From: Macrotis lagotis
Taxonomy: Eukaryota > Chordata > Mammalia > Peramelemorphia > Peramelidae
Assembly (NCBI RefSeq): GCF_037893015.1
Contig: NC_133660.1
Coordinates: forward strand, 163,925,728 to 163,989,727
Length of the DNA stretch: 64,000 bases
Direction of reading: 5' to 3'
Positions 34,135-43,965 of the stretch are shown one piece after another. Under the pieces are notes generated by a model. That model was given only the letters and a program-made list of their open reading frames with translations, was not told the DNA's origin and made no database searches. Position numbers and translations under genes: made by a program. Position 1 is the first letter of the stretch, and every line of letters begins with the position of its first letter.

Positions 34135-34320
34135 TCAGAGATAGAGCTGGAAGAGACATTAATGTTCTAGGCCAACTCTTTCTTTTCCCTGTTGAGGAAA
34201 CTGAAGCTCAGAGAGATTAAGTGATTAGCATGAGGTCAACGGCTAGTAAATGATGGGCTAGGACCTGAGACCATGCTTTCCATGCTTTAGGGAGCTGAAT
34301 TCTTCCATGTGTCATCTAGT
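34135..34320 (-). mobile_element. CORE-SINE/MIR-like relic
   Basis: 'ttgaggaaactgaagctcag', 'agagattaagtgattagcat' and 'ctagtaaatgatgggctagg' are in reverse MIR order. Confidence 0.7.
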
Positions 34321-34724
34321 CCCATCAAGTGTAGCTCAACCTGAAGATGATTCTGTTTAAACTCTATGATTTTGGAAGATTTATTGTTTATAATTTAAGT
34401 CAGGTATCCAAGTCTCTTATTGCAATGATTCTATAAATTAGTAAAGTCTGAGTGGCAATATTTATTTGAGGGGGGAAAAACCATTGTAAGTTGGATTCAA
34501 TGATCTCTGAGACCCCTTACAGCCTCAATTCTTTGATTCTGTAAAGATATATGAAGTTAAGAACATTTGGAGCAATTCCCTGAAATTGTTCTGATTGGGG
34601 GCAAGAGTGGAAAGGAGGACTATGTCTAGGCATGTCACAAGTTCTTAGGTCTGCATTCATTTACCAGGTAATAAAGAAATAAGGTCAAGTCTGTTATGAT
34701 CCCAACCAGGACTGCAAGTCTTCC
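34321..34724. other. Mostly unassigned
   Basis: 34,490-34,550 ('gatctctgagaccccttaca') is a short MIR-like end. Rest unrecognised. Confidence 0.4.
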
Positions 34725-34880
34725 CCCACACTCTGAATTGTCTTGTGTTTGTGTTTGTATTTTGTACATATTTAGTTATGTATGTAAACTCTTTAAAGAC
34801 AAGGACTATTTCTTTTTTTTTTGTCTTCATATTCTAATCAATCACTGACAAACAAAAGATGCTTAATCAATGCTTGTGGA
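34725..34880 (+). mobile_element. L2 3' end fragment
   Basis: 'gtatgtaaactctttaaaga' and 'caaggactatttc' then 'gatgcttaatcaatgcttgt' are the L2 terminus in sense. Confidence 0.6.
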
Positions 34881-34975
34881 TTATTAGGACCTAGTTTTGT
34901 GCCATCTCTATGGCTCATTTCAAAGTCCCTAGAATCACCATCCACACATCAAAAAGAGCAAAGGCTCTTTTTTTT

Positions 34976-35085
34976 CCTTTGTTGTAGAAATATATTAATC
35001 TTATTCTACATTAAACCCTCCAGATCTTTGTTCCAGATGTACATTGGTTTTATCAGATTCTCTATATTGAATTTGTGAAGCCACA
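34976..35085 (-). repeat. CR1 segment duplicated from or with 32,274 (copy 2)
   Basis: It shares a 75-base perfect match with 32,302-32,376 and about 25 further matching bases upstream with small changes. Sequence beyond both ends does not clearly continue as CR1. Confidence 0.95.
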
Positions 35086-35094
35086 TAGAATTGA

Positions 35095-35249
35095 TTTTTT
35101 TTTTTAGGTTTTTGCAAGGCAAATGGGGTTAGGTGGCTTGCCCAAGGCCACAGAGCTAGGTAATTATTAAGTGTCTGAGATCAGATTTGAACCCAGGTAC
35201 TCCTGACTCCAGGGCCGGTGCTTTATCCACTGTGCCACCTAGCTGCCCC
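35095..35249 (-). mobile_element. Young SINE with 9-bp target duplication
   Basis: Full-length antisense copy. 'tagaattga' is repeated at 35,086-35,094 and 35,250-35,258. Confidence 0.92.
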
Positions 35250-35359
35250 TAGAATTGAATTTTAAACTTATCACCCTCCTTTTTTTTTCTCACCAGAGGA
35301 TTTAATCAAAATGAGGAATGAAAGAGAGAGACTGACAGAGAGAGACAGAGAGTGTTTTA

Positions 35360-35360
35360 T

Positions 35361-35395
<35 letters not shown>

Positions 35396-35560
35396 GAAAG
35401 AGAGAGAGAGCACAAGAAAGAAGGGAAGGAAGGAAAGGGAGAAGAAGAAAGAAAGAATGATTGAAAGTAGAAAGGAAGGAAAGAAGAAAGACAAAAGAAA
35501 AAAAGAAGGAAGGAAAGAGAGAGGAAAGAAGAAAGGAAAAAAAGAGAAGGAAAGGAAAAC
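35360..35560. repeat. (GT)n followed by a long GA-rich tract
   Basis: About 15 GT units at 35,363-35,392, then some 170 bases almost wholly of A and G with gaaa and ggaa units. The purine mirror-like content could form triplex DNA. Confidence 0.93.
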
Positions 35561-35723
35561 CCTTTGACTATGGCTTTCCTTTAAAGAAATGTGGCATTTA
35601 AAACTGCATTGCTATTTTGTGGTAAATGAGGAACTGGATATCTAATCTACTCCAGAGCACATAAGTTCCATTTCCTGTGTTATGAAATGCAAGGGAGCTC
35701 TGACGTTCTCCCCTCCCCTGCAG

Positions 35724-35828
35724 TAAAGGGCAAAGCCTAGGGCTTGGGCTTAGAAGAGATGGCAAACAGTGCCCTCTTTTGACCATTATGGGTATCTGCG
35801 GCTTCTTTCTGGGAAGAATGGATCAGAG
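35724..35828 (+). CDS. Candidate internal exon, product unknown
   Basis: Seen: a branch-site-like 'ctctgac' at 35,697-35,703, a pyrimidine tract 'cgttctcccctcccctgcag' ending at 35,723, then 105 bases with an open frame starting at 35,725, then the donor 'gtaagag' at 35,829. The length is a multiple of three, so the exon would be phase-symmetric (codons split after base 2 at both ends). The 34-codon peptide is Gly-, Leu- and Arg-rich at its start (KGQSLGLGLRR) and continues with 'MGICGFFLGRMDQ'. I do not recognise it. The surrounding 35,600-35,930 is repeat-free. Chance matches to splice consensus are common in vertebrate DNA, so this remains a candidate only. Confidence 0.18.
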
Positions 35829-36265
35829 GTAAGAGAAAGAATAAAACTGTGGTTGAATAAACATCAGTCGGAGCTGGATTTACAGTGGTCTCCTCTGTAG
35901 GCCTCTGATGTCTCCTCAGTTTAAACATCCACGAAACATCTTTATTCTGATGAACATAAACATTTTAGCTCAGAAAAGAGTAACTAACTTGCCTTTAAAA
36001 AACCACTTAAATATTGCTAGTTTTGTACAGTCCATTAACATGGATACAAAACAGAACATGCACTGGATGTTTGAGACCAGTCCCCCCCACCCCCCACCCC
36101 CATCCCTTTCTCAGTTTGAATTCCTAGGAAGAAAATTGAATATTGGAGGGAAAACTGCATGTGTTGGGGATTTCCAATCCACAATCATCGGTCACCAAAA
36201 ATCTGAGAGACTGCTTTAGTCCCAGTGACATGATAAAACCTTCCCGTAGTGTTGACAAATAATAA
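35829..36265. other. Repeat-free unassigned sequence
   Basis: Contains a C-rich run near 36,081-36,105 and two AATAAA-type motifs (35,840 and 35,857). No family or exon recognised beyond the preceding candidate. Confidence 0.4.
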
Positions 36266-36490
36266 AATAGATTGTATTTTCCACACAACATCTCATTTGA
36301 GTTTCAAAATAACTGTACCCAGTGGCAAGGTACTACTAGAATTATTATTCCCATCTTACAGATAATGAAACTGAGTTTCAAGGGAATTAAGTGACTTTTC
36401 CAGAGCCCTGCAACTAGTATCAGAAATTGGCTTTGAAGTCGGTCTTTTCTTCCTCTCCAGAATACACCACACACTACTGCCTCTAATCAT
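36266..36490 (-). mobile_element. CORE-SINE/MIR, long copy
   Basis: 'cacacaacatctcatttgag', 'ttattcccatcttacagata' and 'atgaaactgagtttcaaggg' to 'acaccacacactactgcctc' are the MIR reverse from 3' end to head. Confidence 0.75.
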
Positions 36491-37163
36491 ATTCTTCATG
36501 AAATCTATGAAAAAGAAGGGATCTAAAATTAAGAGATTTCTGTTCAAATAGAATCAGTTTAGTTTTTGTGATGTTATTTAATACTGCATCATTAAAGAGG
36601 ACACAAATCCTGTTTATGTATTTGAATAAAGAATGTTATTAGATGTTTATATCTAATGAGAAATATTGTTAGTAATAAAAAGGGCATTTTATTGGCCCTG
36701 TGCTAGAAATCTTTCCTGCATTGGTTTAATAATCTCATGAAATATTTATAGACTTATTGTGCTTGGATAATTAGCTCATTTCCAAAAAAAATCAATATGA
36801 CAGTCTTTCCTCATTGACTTGTGGCTAAAATATTATTTTAAATTATTTCTTTCCTGCAGGATCCTCCCAAGGTTTATTTTGCTTCTTTGCTCATTTGATT
36901 TAGGAAAGTTTCTTCCCAAACTGGAAGACATTTACTTGTTGGTGGAAGGCATATAGGTTTATCTGGAATCTAGCAGTTATGAGTTATCAAGGGAGGAAAA
37001 ACCAACAACTTCATTTTGGTTAGACTACAGCTATGTCCTCTCTCCAAGAGAAGTAAAAACCCAAGTCTCTGAGGTCCAAAGTAACTCACTTGTCACAACT
37101 GAATTGAAGTCAAAGAAGATTTTGAAGAGCATGTAGTGAGATCTTTCTAAACTTTGTGGTGAA

Positions 37164-37216
<53 letters not shown>

Positions 37217-37330
37217 CATGATAAAGAAGGATGAGGAAATGAATAGCACTAAAAACACAATTCAGGGACCTTTCAGTTCTTTTAGGATACAATCCATAGA
37301 TTAGTATCTGAAAGATTCAAGAGTCACACT
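36491..37330. other. Repeat-poor AT-rich sequence and (GT)n
   Basis: 36,550-36,960 is AT-rich and repeat-free and may be conserved non-coding DNA. The microsatellite at 37,168-37,214 is listed separately. Confidence 0.35.
37168..37214. repeat. (GT)n microsatellite
   Basis: About 23 GT units. The His-Thr runs in minus-strand frames come from it. Confidence 0.97.
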
Positions 37331-37334
37331 GGCC

Positions 37335-37410
37335 ATCAGTCAATCAATAACTGTGAATTGAGTGCCAACTGAGAGTTAAGCTGCTATTGTAGATAGTGCA
37401 AAGTAGAATT
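37335..37410 (+). repeat. Family E head fragment
   Basis: 'cagtcaatcaataactgtga' then 'attgagtgccaactgag' is a diverged head of family E. Confidence 0.35.
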
Positions 37411-37443
37411 GAGTCTCTGTCTCTGATTGGAGATGAAAGATTT

Positions 37444-37598
37444 GCTTTTAGGGTTTTTTGTTTTTGCAAGGCAATGGGGTTAAGTGGCTTGCCCAAGGCC
37501 ACACAGCTAGGTAATTATTAAGTGTCTGAGGCTGGATTTGAACTCAGGTACTCCTGACTCCAGGGCAGCTCTATCCACTGTGCCACCTAGCTGCCCCA
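37444..37598 (-). mobile_element. Young SINE with 13-bp target duplication
   Basis: Full-length antisense copy with a small gap near the head. Perfect 'agatgaaagattt' at 37,431-37,443 and 37,599-37,611. Confidence 0.93.
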
Positions 37599-37851
37599 AG
37601 ATGAAAGATTTTAAGATAAAAAATTAATGAATACATTACAGTCTAAGGCACAGAAATTGACTCAACTATAATCCAAGTGCTATTAAGTTCAGATGAGTCC
37701 ACATTGAAGGTCTTTCCCAGAGAAAATGCTTTCTATTCCCACTACCATTTCTAACCTTTCTCTAAGATCTTTCTCCAGATTCCTCTCCTCAAGGCAGGAG
37801 AAATTACATGGGTGAGGGAAATTTAATGATTGTTCCTCAATAATAAACCTT

Positions 37852-37968
37852 TTTGTGTGTGAGGCAGTGTGACTTCCCCAGGATCACATAGCTAGTAGGT
37901 GTCAAGTGTCTGAGGTCAAATTTGAACTCTGGACTGGTGCTCCATTCACTGGGCCACCTAGCTACCCC
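37852..37968 (-). mobile_element. SINE, antisense, shortened
   Basis: 'gaggcagtgtgacttcccca', 'ggatcacatagctagtagg' and 'ctccattcactgggccacct' to 'gctacccc'. An older tRNA-like SINE. Confidence 0.75.
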
Positions 37969-37979
37969 AAATGATAAAA

Positions 37980-38180
37980 CTTAAGTTCATGGGATCACAG
38001 TTTTTCTAGTGAAAAGGGACCTTAGAGGCAACTAATCCTATCCTCATTTTACAGATGAGAAAAATGAGAGCAAAGAAGATTAGGTAAGGGACGTGCCAAA
38101 GGGTTTATAGAAAATAAGGGGCAGAGTATGGTTTTAGACCAAACTTCTGACTCTAAACTCAAGAATCTTTCCACTGCATC
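37980..38180 (-). mobile_element. CORE-SINE/MIR-like relic
   Basis: 'aagggaccttagaggcaact', 'cctcattttacagatgagaa' and 'atctttccactgcatc' are in reverse MIR order. Confidence 0.7.
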
Positions 38181-38535
38181 GGGGTTAAGGATAAGATAAA
38201 TATTCATTAAAAAAGGAAATCAGAAACAAATCCTTTGAGTTTTTTTCCTTCTGTTAAGTGTTTTTAATGAAATATTTGCTTTTAGTTGTGCCTACACAAC
38301 TTCAAACATTCTATTTAAAGGTGAAAAATTCAGTCACAGAATGACTAGTAAGTTTGGCCTATCCAAGGCTGAGCACACGATTATTCCATAAAATATTTGT
38401 ATTATTGATACTCAGTTTTTTAATTTTTTTTTTTTGGGGGGGAGATATTTGACTTTAAATAGACTCAGCCTGAAGCCAGTCTCTTTTTACTTATCCAACT
38501 CAATCTATTGTATTCATAATGGCAATTTACATTTA
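38181..38535. other. Unassigned sequence
   Basis: T- and G-runs at 38,425-38,442; nothing else recognised. Confidence 0.4.
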
Positions 38536-38537
38536 TA

Positions 38538-38607
38538 CAGTGTCCCAAAAGTCTTAATGAGCACAAACTATTAAAACTTAATGTACTGAAGCTTTTGGGA
38601 CACCCTC
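38538..38607. mobile_element. 70-bp mariner-like hairpin MITE
   Basis: Inverted ends 'gtgtcccaaaag' and 'cttttgggacac' (12 bp, perfect) enclose a nearly self-complementary middle, and TA lies at both borders (38,536-38,537 and 38,608-38,609). The whole element can fold as one long hairpin. Tc1/mariner class by target and end style. Confidence 0.85.
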
Positions 38608-38609
38608 TA

Positions 38610-38745
38610 TTAATACTTAAAGGCATTCCTCACAGCAATCCTATGAAAAAAGGCATCACACATATCATTTTCTCCATTTTACAGATGAGGAAATGTATTT
38701 AGAGAGGTTAGGCAACATTCCCATGGTCACAGAGATAGATGAGTT
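38610..38745 (-). mobile_element. CORE-SINE/MIR-like relic
   Basis: 'ctcacagcaatcctatgaaa', 'tctccattttacagatgagg' and 'tcccatggtcacagag' are in reverse MIR order. Confidence 0.7.
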
Positions 38746-38771
38746 TAAAAAAATTTTTAGGGCACTTTCAG

Positions 38772-38924
38772 GGCAGCTGGGTGGCACAGTATATAGAGCA
38801 CCTGCCCTGGAGTCAGGAGGACCTGAGTACAAATCCAGCCTCAGATACTTAATAATTACCTAGCTGTGTGATCTTGGACAAGTCACTTAACTCCATTGCT
38901 TTACAAAACCAAAACAAACAAACA
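38772..38924 (+). mobile_element. Young SINE with long imperfect duplication, inside a MIR
   Basis: Sense copy 'ggcagctgggtggcacagta' to 'aaaccaaaacaaacaaacaa'. An A/T-rich phrase followed by 'ggcactttca' at about 38,750-38,771 recurs as 'ggacactttcca' at about 38,925-38,947 with few changes. MIR sequence continues to the right. Confidence 0.87.
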
Positions 38925-38929
38925 AAAAT

Positions 38930-39150
38930 TTATAGGACACTTTCCAGTTTGCAAAGTTCTTTAAGTGCATTGGCACTTGTGCCTCACAATAATCCCATGG
39001 GGTAGATACCAGCCACATTATTATTCCCATTTTACAGATGGGGAAAGTGAGACTCAGAGAGACTTTCCTGTGTTCACACAGGTAGCATTTAAAAGCAGAT
39101 ATTTTTGACACTGAGTTCAACACCCTGTGCATCCTAATGCAGATGCTCCA
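38930..39150 (-). mobile_element. CORE-SINE/MIR, long copy
   Basis: 'agtttgcaaagttctttaag', 'tcacaataatcccatggggt' and 'cccattttacagatggggaa' to 'ctgagttcaacaccctgtgc' are in reverse order; this copy hosts the SINE at 38,772. Confidence 0.75.
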
Positions 39151-39609
39151 ATCCCCATTTAAAAATATATAATGTTTCTTGGCATTTGGTATCATTCTAG
39201 ACATCTAAAGGTGACATTATGAAGGGTTGCCATTACAGTTGTATTATCAAAGCTATTAAATACAAAGATATTTATCTGCCACCTGAGAGTTTTCATTGAA
39301 TGAGTTTAATTGGATAAAGAGTACAGATTCTGGACGGCTTTCTTTAAAAATAATTATCTCATTGGAAGCAGCAGACATTTACGCATCATCAGAAGTACTG
39401 CAGTCCTTTGAAAAGAACAATGAAAGATGTTAAAATTATTAAGACTCTAGAGTGACTTCAGGCACTGGACAATTTGTTTCCCCTTAAAGTACTTTTAAGT
39501 TACTTTATTTAAATCATGCATTTTGGTGATTGATGGCTGGCATTGATTGCAACGGAACCTCACAAGCACCTTAGGACTGTATAGGGATTGCATTTTTTAT
39601 TATATTTTC
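39151..39609. other. Repeat-poor sequence
   Basis: Unique-looking, AT-rich. No repeat, RNA gene or exon recognised. Possible conserved non-coding DNA. Confidence 0.35.
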
Positions 39610-39780
39610 CCTCTATTCCCGCCCCCTTCATTTTTTAACAGACGAGGAAACTGAGGTTCAATTTGGATAAATGACTTGCTCATGATCCCATAGCTAGTCC
39701 AAGTTAGAAGTGGTATTTGAACCCAGATCTTCTTGACTTCCTGTTCAGGCCTCTAGCCAGTCCACCAGGCTGTTCTCATC
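39610..39780 (-). mobile_element. CORE-SINE/MIR-like relic
   Basis: 'acagacgaggaaactgaggt', 'gatcccatagctagtccaag' and 'tgaacccagatcttcttgac' are in reverse MIR order. Confidence 0.7.
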
Positions 39781-40935
39781 CACAACAGCTCATTTATTGT
39801 AATTGGAGATCGACTTCAGGGTATGAAATATCCAAGGGAAAAGAGCCAGTTCACAGTGTTCGACTCTGAGAAAAGCTGGGAACTGAACCTAAACTACTCC
39901 CTAGTTGGAGTCGTAAAATTGGACCTGACATGCTATCTGGAGAGATAGTTAAGTGAAATCAAGTCATTTGGATGGAAGACTTATCTCTTTCCTTTTCATC
40001 CTCACACCTCTCCTCTGACCACTGTTTGAACACATTTCAATCATCAATCTCCCTAGCAGGGCATGGCTGCCACATGGCTGCTAAGAGCATCCCCAACACA
40101 GCATCCCAGGGGTTCATCCAGGAAACAGGATTGCCGGCCAGCCAGTTACCATATTTCTCCTTAAAGGGACTCCCTCCACATCCAAGCCAGCAGGGCTGGG
40201 CCCCAGGCCCACTCCTGTTGGATCTGCGATAGTTTTACCACTCACAGGACCCTGCTGATAGATCGAGGAAGAGGAATAAAACCAAAGCAGGCACCTATAA
40301 AATGTAATGACTGTTTAGTTGGCCTTGCCTTGGGAATACTGAATCTGCCAAAGGCATCTGCTGATTTGTGGCCCCCATCAGAATCCTGCCTGGCTCTGAG
40401 CTCTCTGTGTTCAGAAAGGTTTTCCATGTTCCAGCTCACGGCACTCCAGTGTTGGATAAATAAATGGAAAGCACAAAGCAGCCAGTGTCCCTGGAAAACA
40501 GCAGGTTCCCTTTTTTTCCTGAGCAAGGCCAAGCAGTGAGCTCTGCACCAAGACCCTCTCAGAGCCATTAGCAGTGGGTTCTCCATCTGACCAAACAGAT
40601 TTGCTAGCTTGACTTTGAACTTAAAAGTCAACAGAAAGAGGAGAAAGTGTGGGAAAGACAAGCACCTTAAGGAAGGGCTTGCAAATTTTATCAGGTCCAT
40701 GTATCCCCAGTTTCCTTCCCTCTCCTATTTTTCCTTCCTACATTTCAGGTTCCTTTTGGTCAACATTTTCAGGATTCCATGTTGATTGACCCCTTGGCAA
40801 AAACTCATCCCTAGGATGCAGGTTAATGTTGCTTAAGCTATTTTTCTTTCTTTTCAGCTAGACTATCAGGTTGGATAAGCAGATAGCTGGGGTTGGAAAG
40901 TGGAAGATTGGCATTTCATCCTGGGAACGCCCCAA
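39781..40935. other. Repeat-free, relatively GC-rich island
   Basis: The longest stretch in the window with no recognisable repeat. It includes the longest open frame of the window (minus strand, 40,700-40,242, 152 codons) with a plausible Met but no motif, domain or codon pattern I recognise. An 86-codon plus-strand frame lies at 39,972-40,232. More likely conserved non-coding DNA than a gene. Confidence 0.3.
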
Positions 40936-40939
40936 ATCA

Positions 40940-41060
40940 ATTCAACTTAATTCAGTTAAACAAATATTGATTAATCTCAGGCAAGGTTCTGTGTATTTCA
41001 GGCACAAATGGAATAATGACAAAAATCAAACTATCATCCACAAAAAGCTTCACTCTCTTT
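40940..41060 (+). repeat. Family E head
   Basis: 'ttcagttaaacaaatattga' then 'caggcacaaatggaataatg' is a diverged head of family E. Confidence 0.4.
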
Positions 41061-41084
41061 TGGAAGAGGGATAAATGTTTGTAT

Positions 41085-41288
41085 CTTTCAGTCGTGTCTG
41101 ATGCTTAGTTTTGGGGTTCTCTTGGCAAGATATTGGAGTTTGCTGTTTTCTTCTCCAGCTCATTTTATAGACAAGGTTTCAGTGATTTGCCCAGGATCAC
41201 ACAGATTAAGTAACTGAAACTGGATTTGAAATCAGGTCTTCCTTACTCCAGGCCCAGCATTCAATCCATTGAATCACCTACTGCCCCA
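41085..41288 (-). mobile_element. MAR-type SINE, antisense
   Basis: 'gtatctttcagtcgtgtctg', 'ttggggttctcttggcaaga' and 'gatttgcccaggatcacaca' to 'cacctactgcccc'. Confidence 0.85.
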
Positions 41289-41329
41289 GATACATGTATA
41301 TAGATAAGCAGATTTTGAAGTAATATAGA

Positions 41330-41685
41330 TTTCAAGAGGGAGGGGAGGGATATTAAGGGTGACTTTAGAGGAGTATCATGGAGGACGTGGCCCCTGAGCA
41401 GGAGATTTTACAAGCTAGAGGTAATGACAGCATTCATTTCAGACATGGGGCATCCCCTTGGGCAAAGGTAAATTAGGTAGGAGATGGGATATTGTATATA
41501 GGAAATAGCTACCAACCCACTTTGACTGTAACAAATAATGAATGAATGAGAAAAACCTGAAACCTGAAAAGAGAGATGAGAACTAGATGGCAAAAGCCCC
41601 AACATTTAAAGCCAGGCTGAGACAATAGGGAGCCAGGTGAGATTGTTCAATGGTGGGGGCTGACATGGTCATCTCTAAGAATGAT
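41330..41685 (+). repeat. Probable family E body
   Basis: 'aagccaggctgagacaatag' and 'ggagccaggtgagattgttc' then 'ctgacatggtcatctctaag' resemble the end of the E body. Tentative. Confidence 0.35.
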
Positions 41686-41686
41686 C

Positions 41687-41689
<3 letters not shown>

Positions 41690-41736
<47 letters not shown>
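41690..41736. repeat. (AG)n microsatellite
   Basis: About 23 AG units. Confidence 0.97.
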
Positions 41737-41740
<4 letters not shown>

Positions 41741-41939
41741 GACTAGAGACAGGGAGGCTAATTCAGAAGCTATGAGAAGATAAATTGATTGTGGAATTTA
41801 TGTGAAATTAAAGCTTATGTATAGTCTTTTTCTGACAGAACCTCCTCTTGAGTACTTCTGTACAACAAATATTCTTTTTTAGCTAGGACAAATTCTTTCC
41901 AAGGGTATTAGAAAGTTTATTTATATTTAGGATCCTGTA

Positions 41940-42180
41940 CTCTAATTAATAATATCATTTAGCATTTAATTAAGAACTTTAAGGTTTGCCAAGCATTTTA
42001 CAAATATTATCTCATCTTATCCTCATGACTATCTTGGAAAGTTGATATGATTATTATCTCTCTTTACATACAAGAAAACTAAGACTGAGAGTGGTTAAGT
42101 GATCTTACCCAGGGCAACAAAACTAGTATCTAAAGACAAATTTGAACTCAAGTCTTCCTGACTACAGATCCTAAAACTGC
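41940..42180 (-). mobile_element. CORE-SINE/MIR, long copy
   Basis: 'taaggtttgccaagcatttt', 'ctcatcttatcctcatgact' and 'caagaaaactaagactgaga' to 'gaactcaagtcttcctgact' are in reverse MIR order. Confidence 0.75.
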
Positions 42181-42369
42181 AGGTCTGCTATTATTATTAC
42201 TATTACTTCTACTACCAACATCAACACCAGGAATTACTCTTTAGCACTCTAAGAAAGAAAACAAAAAATTGAATTAATGAGGATAAGAAAAAAAAGGGGG
42301 AGAGTAAAGGATTATGAAGCTCTTTCTTTGCTCTTAATTGCCCCATCTCTCATTCCCTTTCATAAGATT

Positions 42370-42590
42370 TTTTATATTGTTCAGCCATATTGATGCTTTA
42401 TGACCCCATTTAGGGTTTTCTTGGCAAAGATATTGGAGTGGTCTGCCATTTTCTTTTCCATATCATTTTACAGATGAGGAAACTCAGAGTTTCCTCAAAG
42501 TCATATAGCTAGTAAATATCTGAGATCAAATTTGAACTTGGGTCCTCCAGACTCCAAGCCTGGTACTCGATCCACTGTGCCTCTAAGTCA
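42370..42590 (-). mobile_element. MAR-type SINE, antisense
   Basis: 'tatgaccccatttagggttt', 'ggagtggtctgccattttct' and 'cagatgaggaaactcagag' to 'ctcgatccactgtgcctct'. Confidence 0.87.
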
Positions 42591-42699
42591 TAAGATTTAG
42601 AATTGTCTAAAATGTATTCACTAGTTTTGTTCAACATTGAGGGATTTCCTGGACTCAACCTTTCCTAGGCTCTCTTGTTTTACCATAGTTTATATGTTA

Positions 42700-42850
42700 T
42701 TTTCTTTTTTAATTGAATTTTACTTTAAAAATTATCAAGCATTTCTCCCTCCTTCAAACCAAGACACAACAATTAAACATAGTTAAGTAAAATAAATTCC
42801 CATATTGGTTATGTCTAAAAATATGTATCTTTTCCTTCATATTAGGGAGA
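42700..42850 (-). mobile_element. L1 3' UTR fragment, antisense
   Basis: 'gcatttctccctccttcaaa', 'acaattaaacatagttaagt' and 'aaattcccatattggttatg' match the reverse L1 3' UTR as at 52,480. Confidence 0.55.
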
Positions 42851-43315
42851 GAGGGAACAACAATATCTAAACTGAACAACAACATCTAAAATCAAGATTG
42901 AACACTGCTTTCTTTTTAAAATAAATGTTAATGATTTTTTAAAAAGATCATAGTCATTTTTTTGGATTTACCTATGCCCCAGAAATGAAAAATCCCTTGT
43001 AATGGAGAAAAACAGATTTTAAAAAGCCCCATGTTATATGATGAGTGCATCTGACATTGTATGTGACTTTTTAATCTTGTATAAATCAAATTACCAACCA
43101 ATCAATCATCAAGCATTTATTAAGAATCTCTTACATTATGGACACCTTGCTAAACAGACAAAGACAAAAATAAAACAGCCTCTGCCCTCTAGATGCTTAT
43201 ATTCTCTAAAGGTAGATATAGGATATATTCAAAGTAAAGACAAATGGGGATAGGGTGGAGTCACCAGAGGCTTTGGAAATATGAAAAGTTTCCTATTTCT
43301 GTAAAAAGAATGGTC
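42851..43315. other. Mostly unassigned; family E head at 43,085-43,215
   Basis: 'atcatcaagcatttattaag' and 'cctctgccctctagatgctt' mark an E head in sense. Rest unrecognised. Confidence 0.4.
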
Positions 43316-43600
43316 GCATCATAGATTCAGAGTTAAAAGAACCTTAGAAATCATCTTAAAGTTTCTTACCTGTACTTTATGTCTTTTAAAATAAAAATAA
43401 AGTTCTTGTCATCATATTTCAGTATAATTATTTTTCTTTTTTGAAATCTTGTGTGTTTTATGCATTTATAAACATAGGAGTCCATAGGCTTCATTATATT
43501 ACCAAAGGGGCCCATGACATACTAAGAACCCCTGATGCATTCTAGTCTCCTCTTTTTAAAGAAACTGAGACTCAATGTAACAGAGAGTAAGTAGCATCTC
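43316..43600. mobile_element. MIR-like relic split by a hAT-like family D copy
   Basis: MIR reverse text at 43,320-43,370 ('ttagaaatcatcttaaag') resumes at 43,540-43,600 ('aagaaactgagactcaatg'). Between them the sense family D copy reads 'ataggagtccataggcttca', 'ccaaaggggcccatgacata' and ends 'ctaagaacccctg'. Confidence 0.5.
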
Positions 43601-43719
43601 TTGTCCTTGAATCCATATCTTCAGTTTCCAAATAATGGTTATCTTCTTGTTTCAATGTCTTTTCTTTAGGAATAGTATTATTAAGATTACCTAGAGCTTA
43701 GATTGCTTTTCATGTTCTT

Positions 43720-43965
43720 TTAATTTTTTTTATCTCTGGAGTTACTGGACATAATATTCTCTTCAGTTCTACTCATTTCACTCTACATCAATTTATTCAC
43801 ATCTTCCCATATTTCTATGAATTCCTTACATTTATCTTTTCTTAGTATGTAAGAATATTCCATTATATTAATATCTATCACAGTTTATTTAGCTTCTCTT
43901 CAATTGTTAGGCACTCACTTATTTCTAGTTCTTGGCTACTGCAAAAACACTTTCATCCACTTTCT
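43720..43965 (-). mobile_element. L1 3' region fragment, antisense
   Basis: 'cagttctactcatttcactc', 'atatttctatgaattcctta', 'gaatattccattatattaat' and 'tagttcttggctactgcaaa' follow the reverse L1 tail. Confidence 0.65.

Noticed and set aside
37031..37292. Two minus-strand frames with His-Thr runs
   Set aside because: Translation of the (GT)n microsatellite.
40242..40700. 152-codon minus-strand frame as a gene
   Set aside because: No domain, no neighbouring exon signals, no recognised homolog. Kept only as a feature of the repeat-free island.
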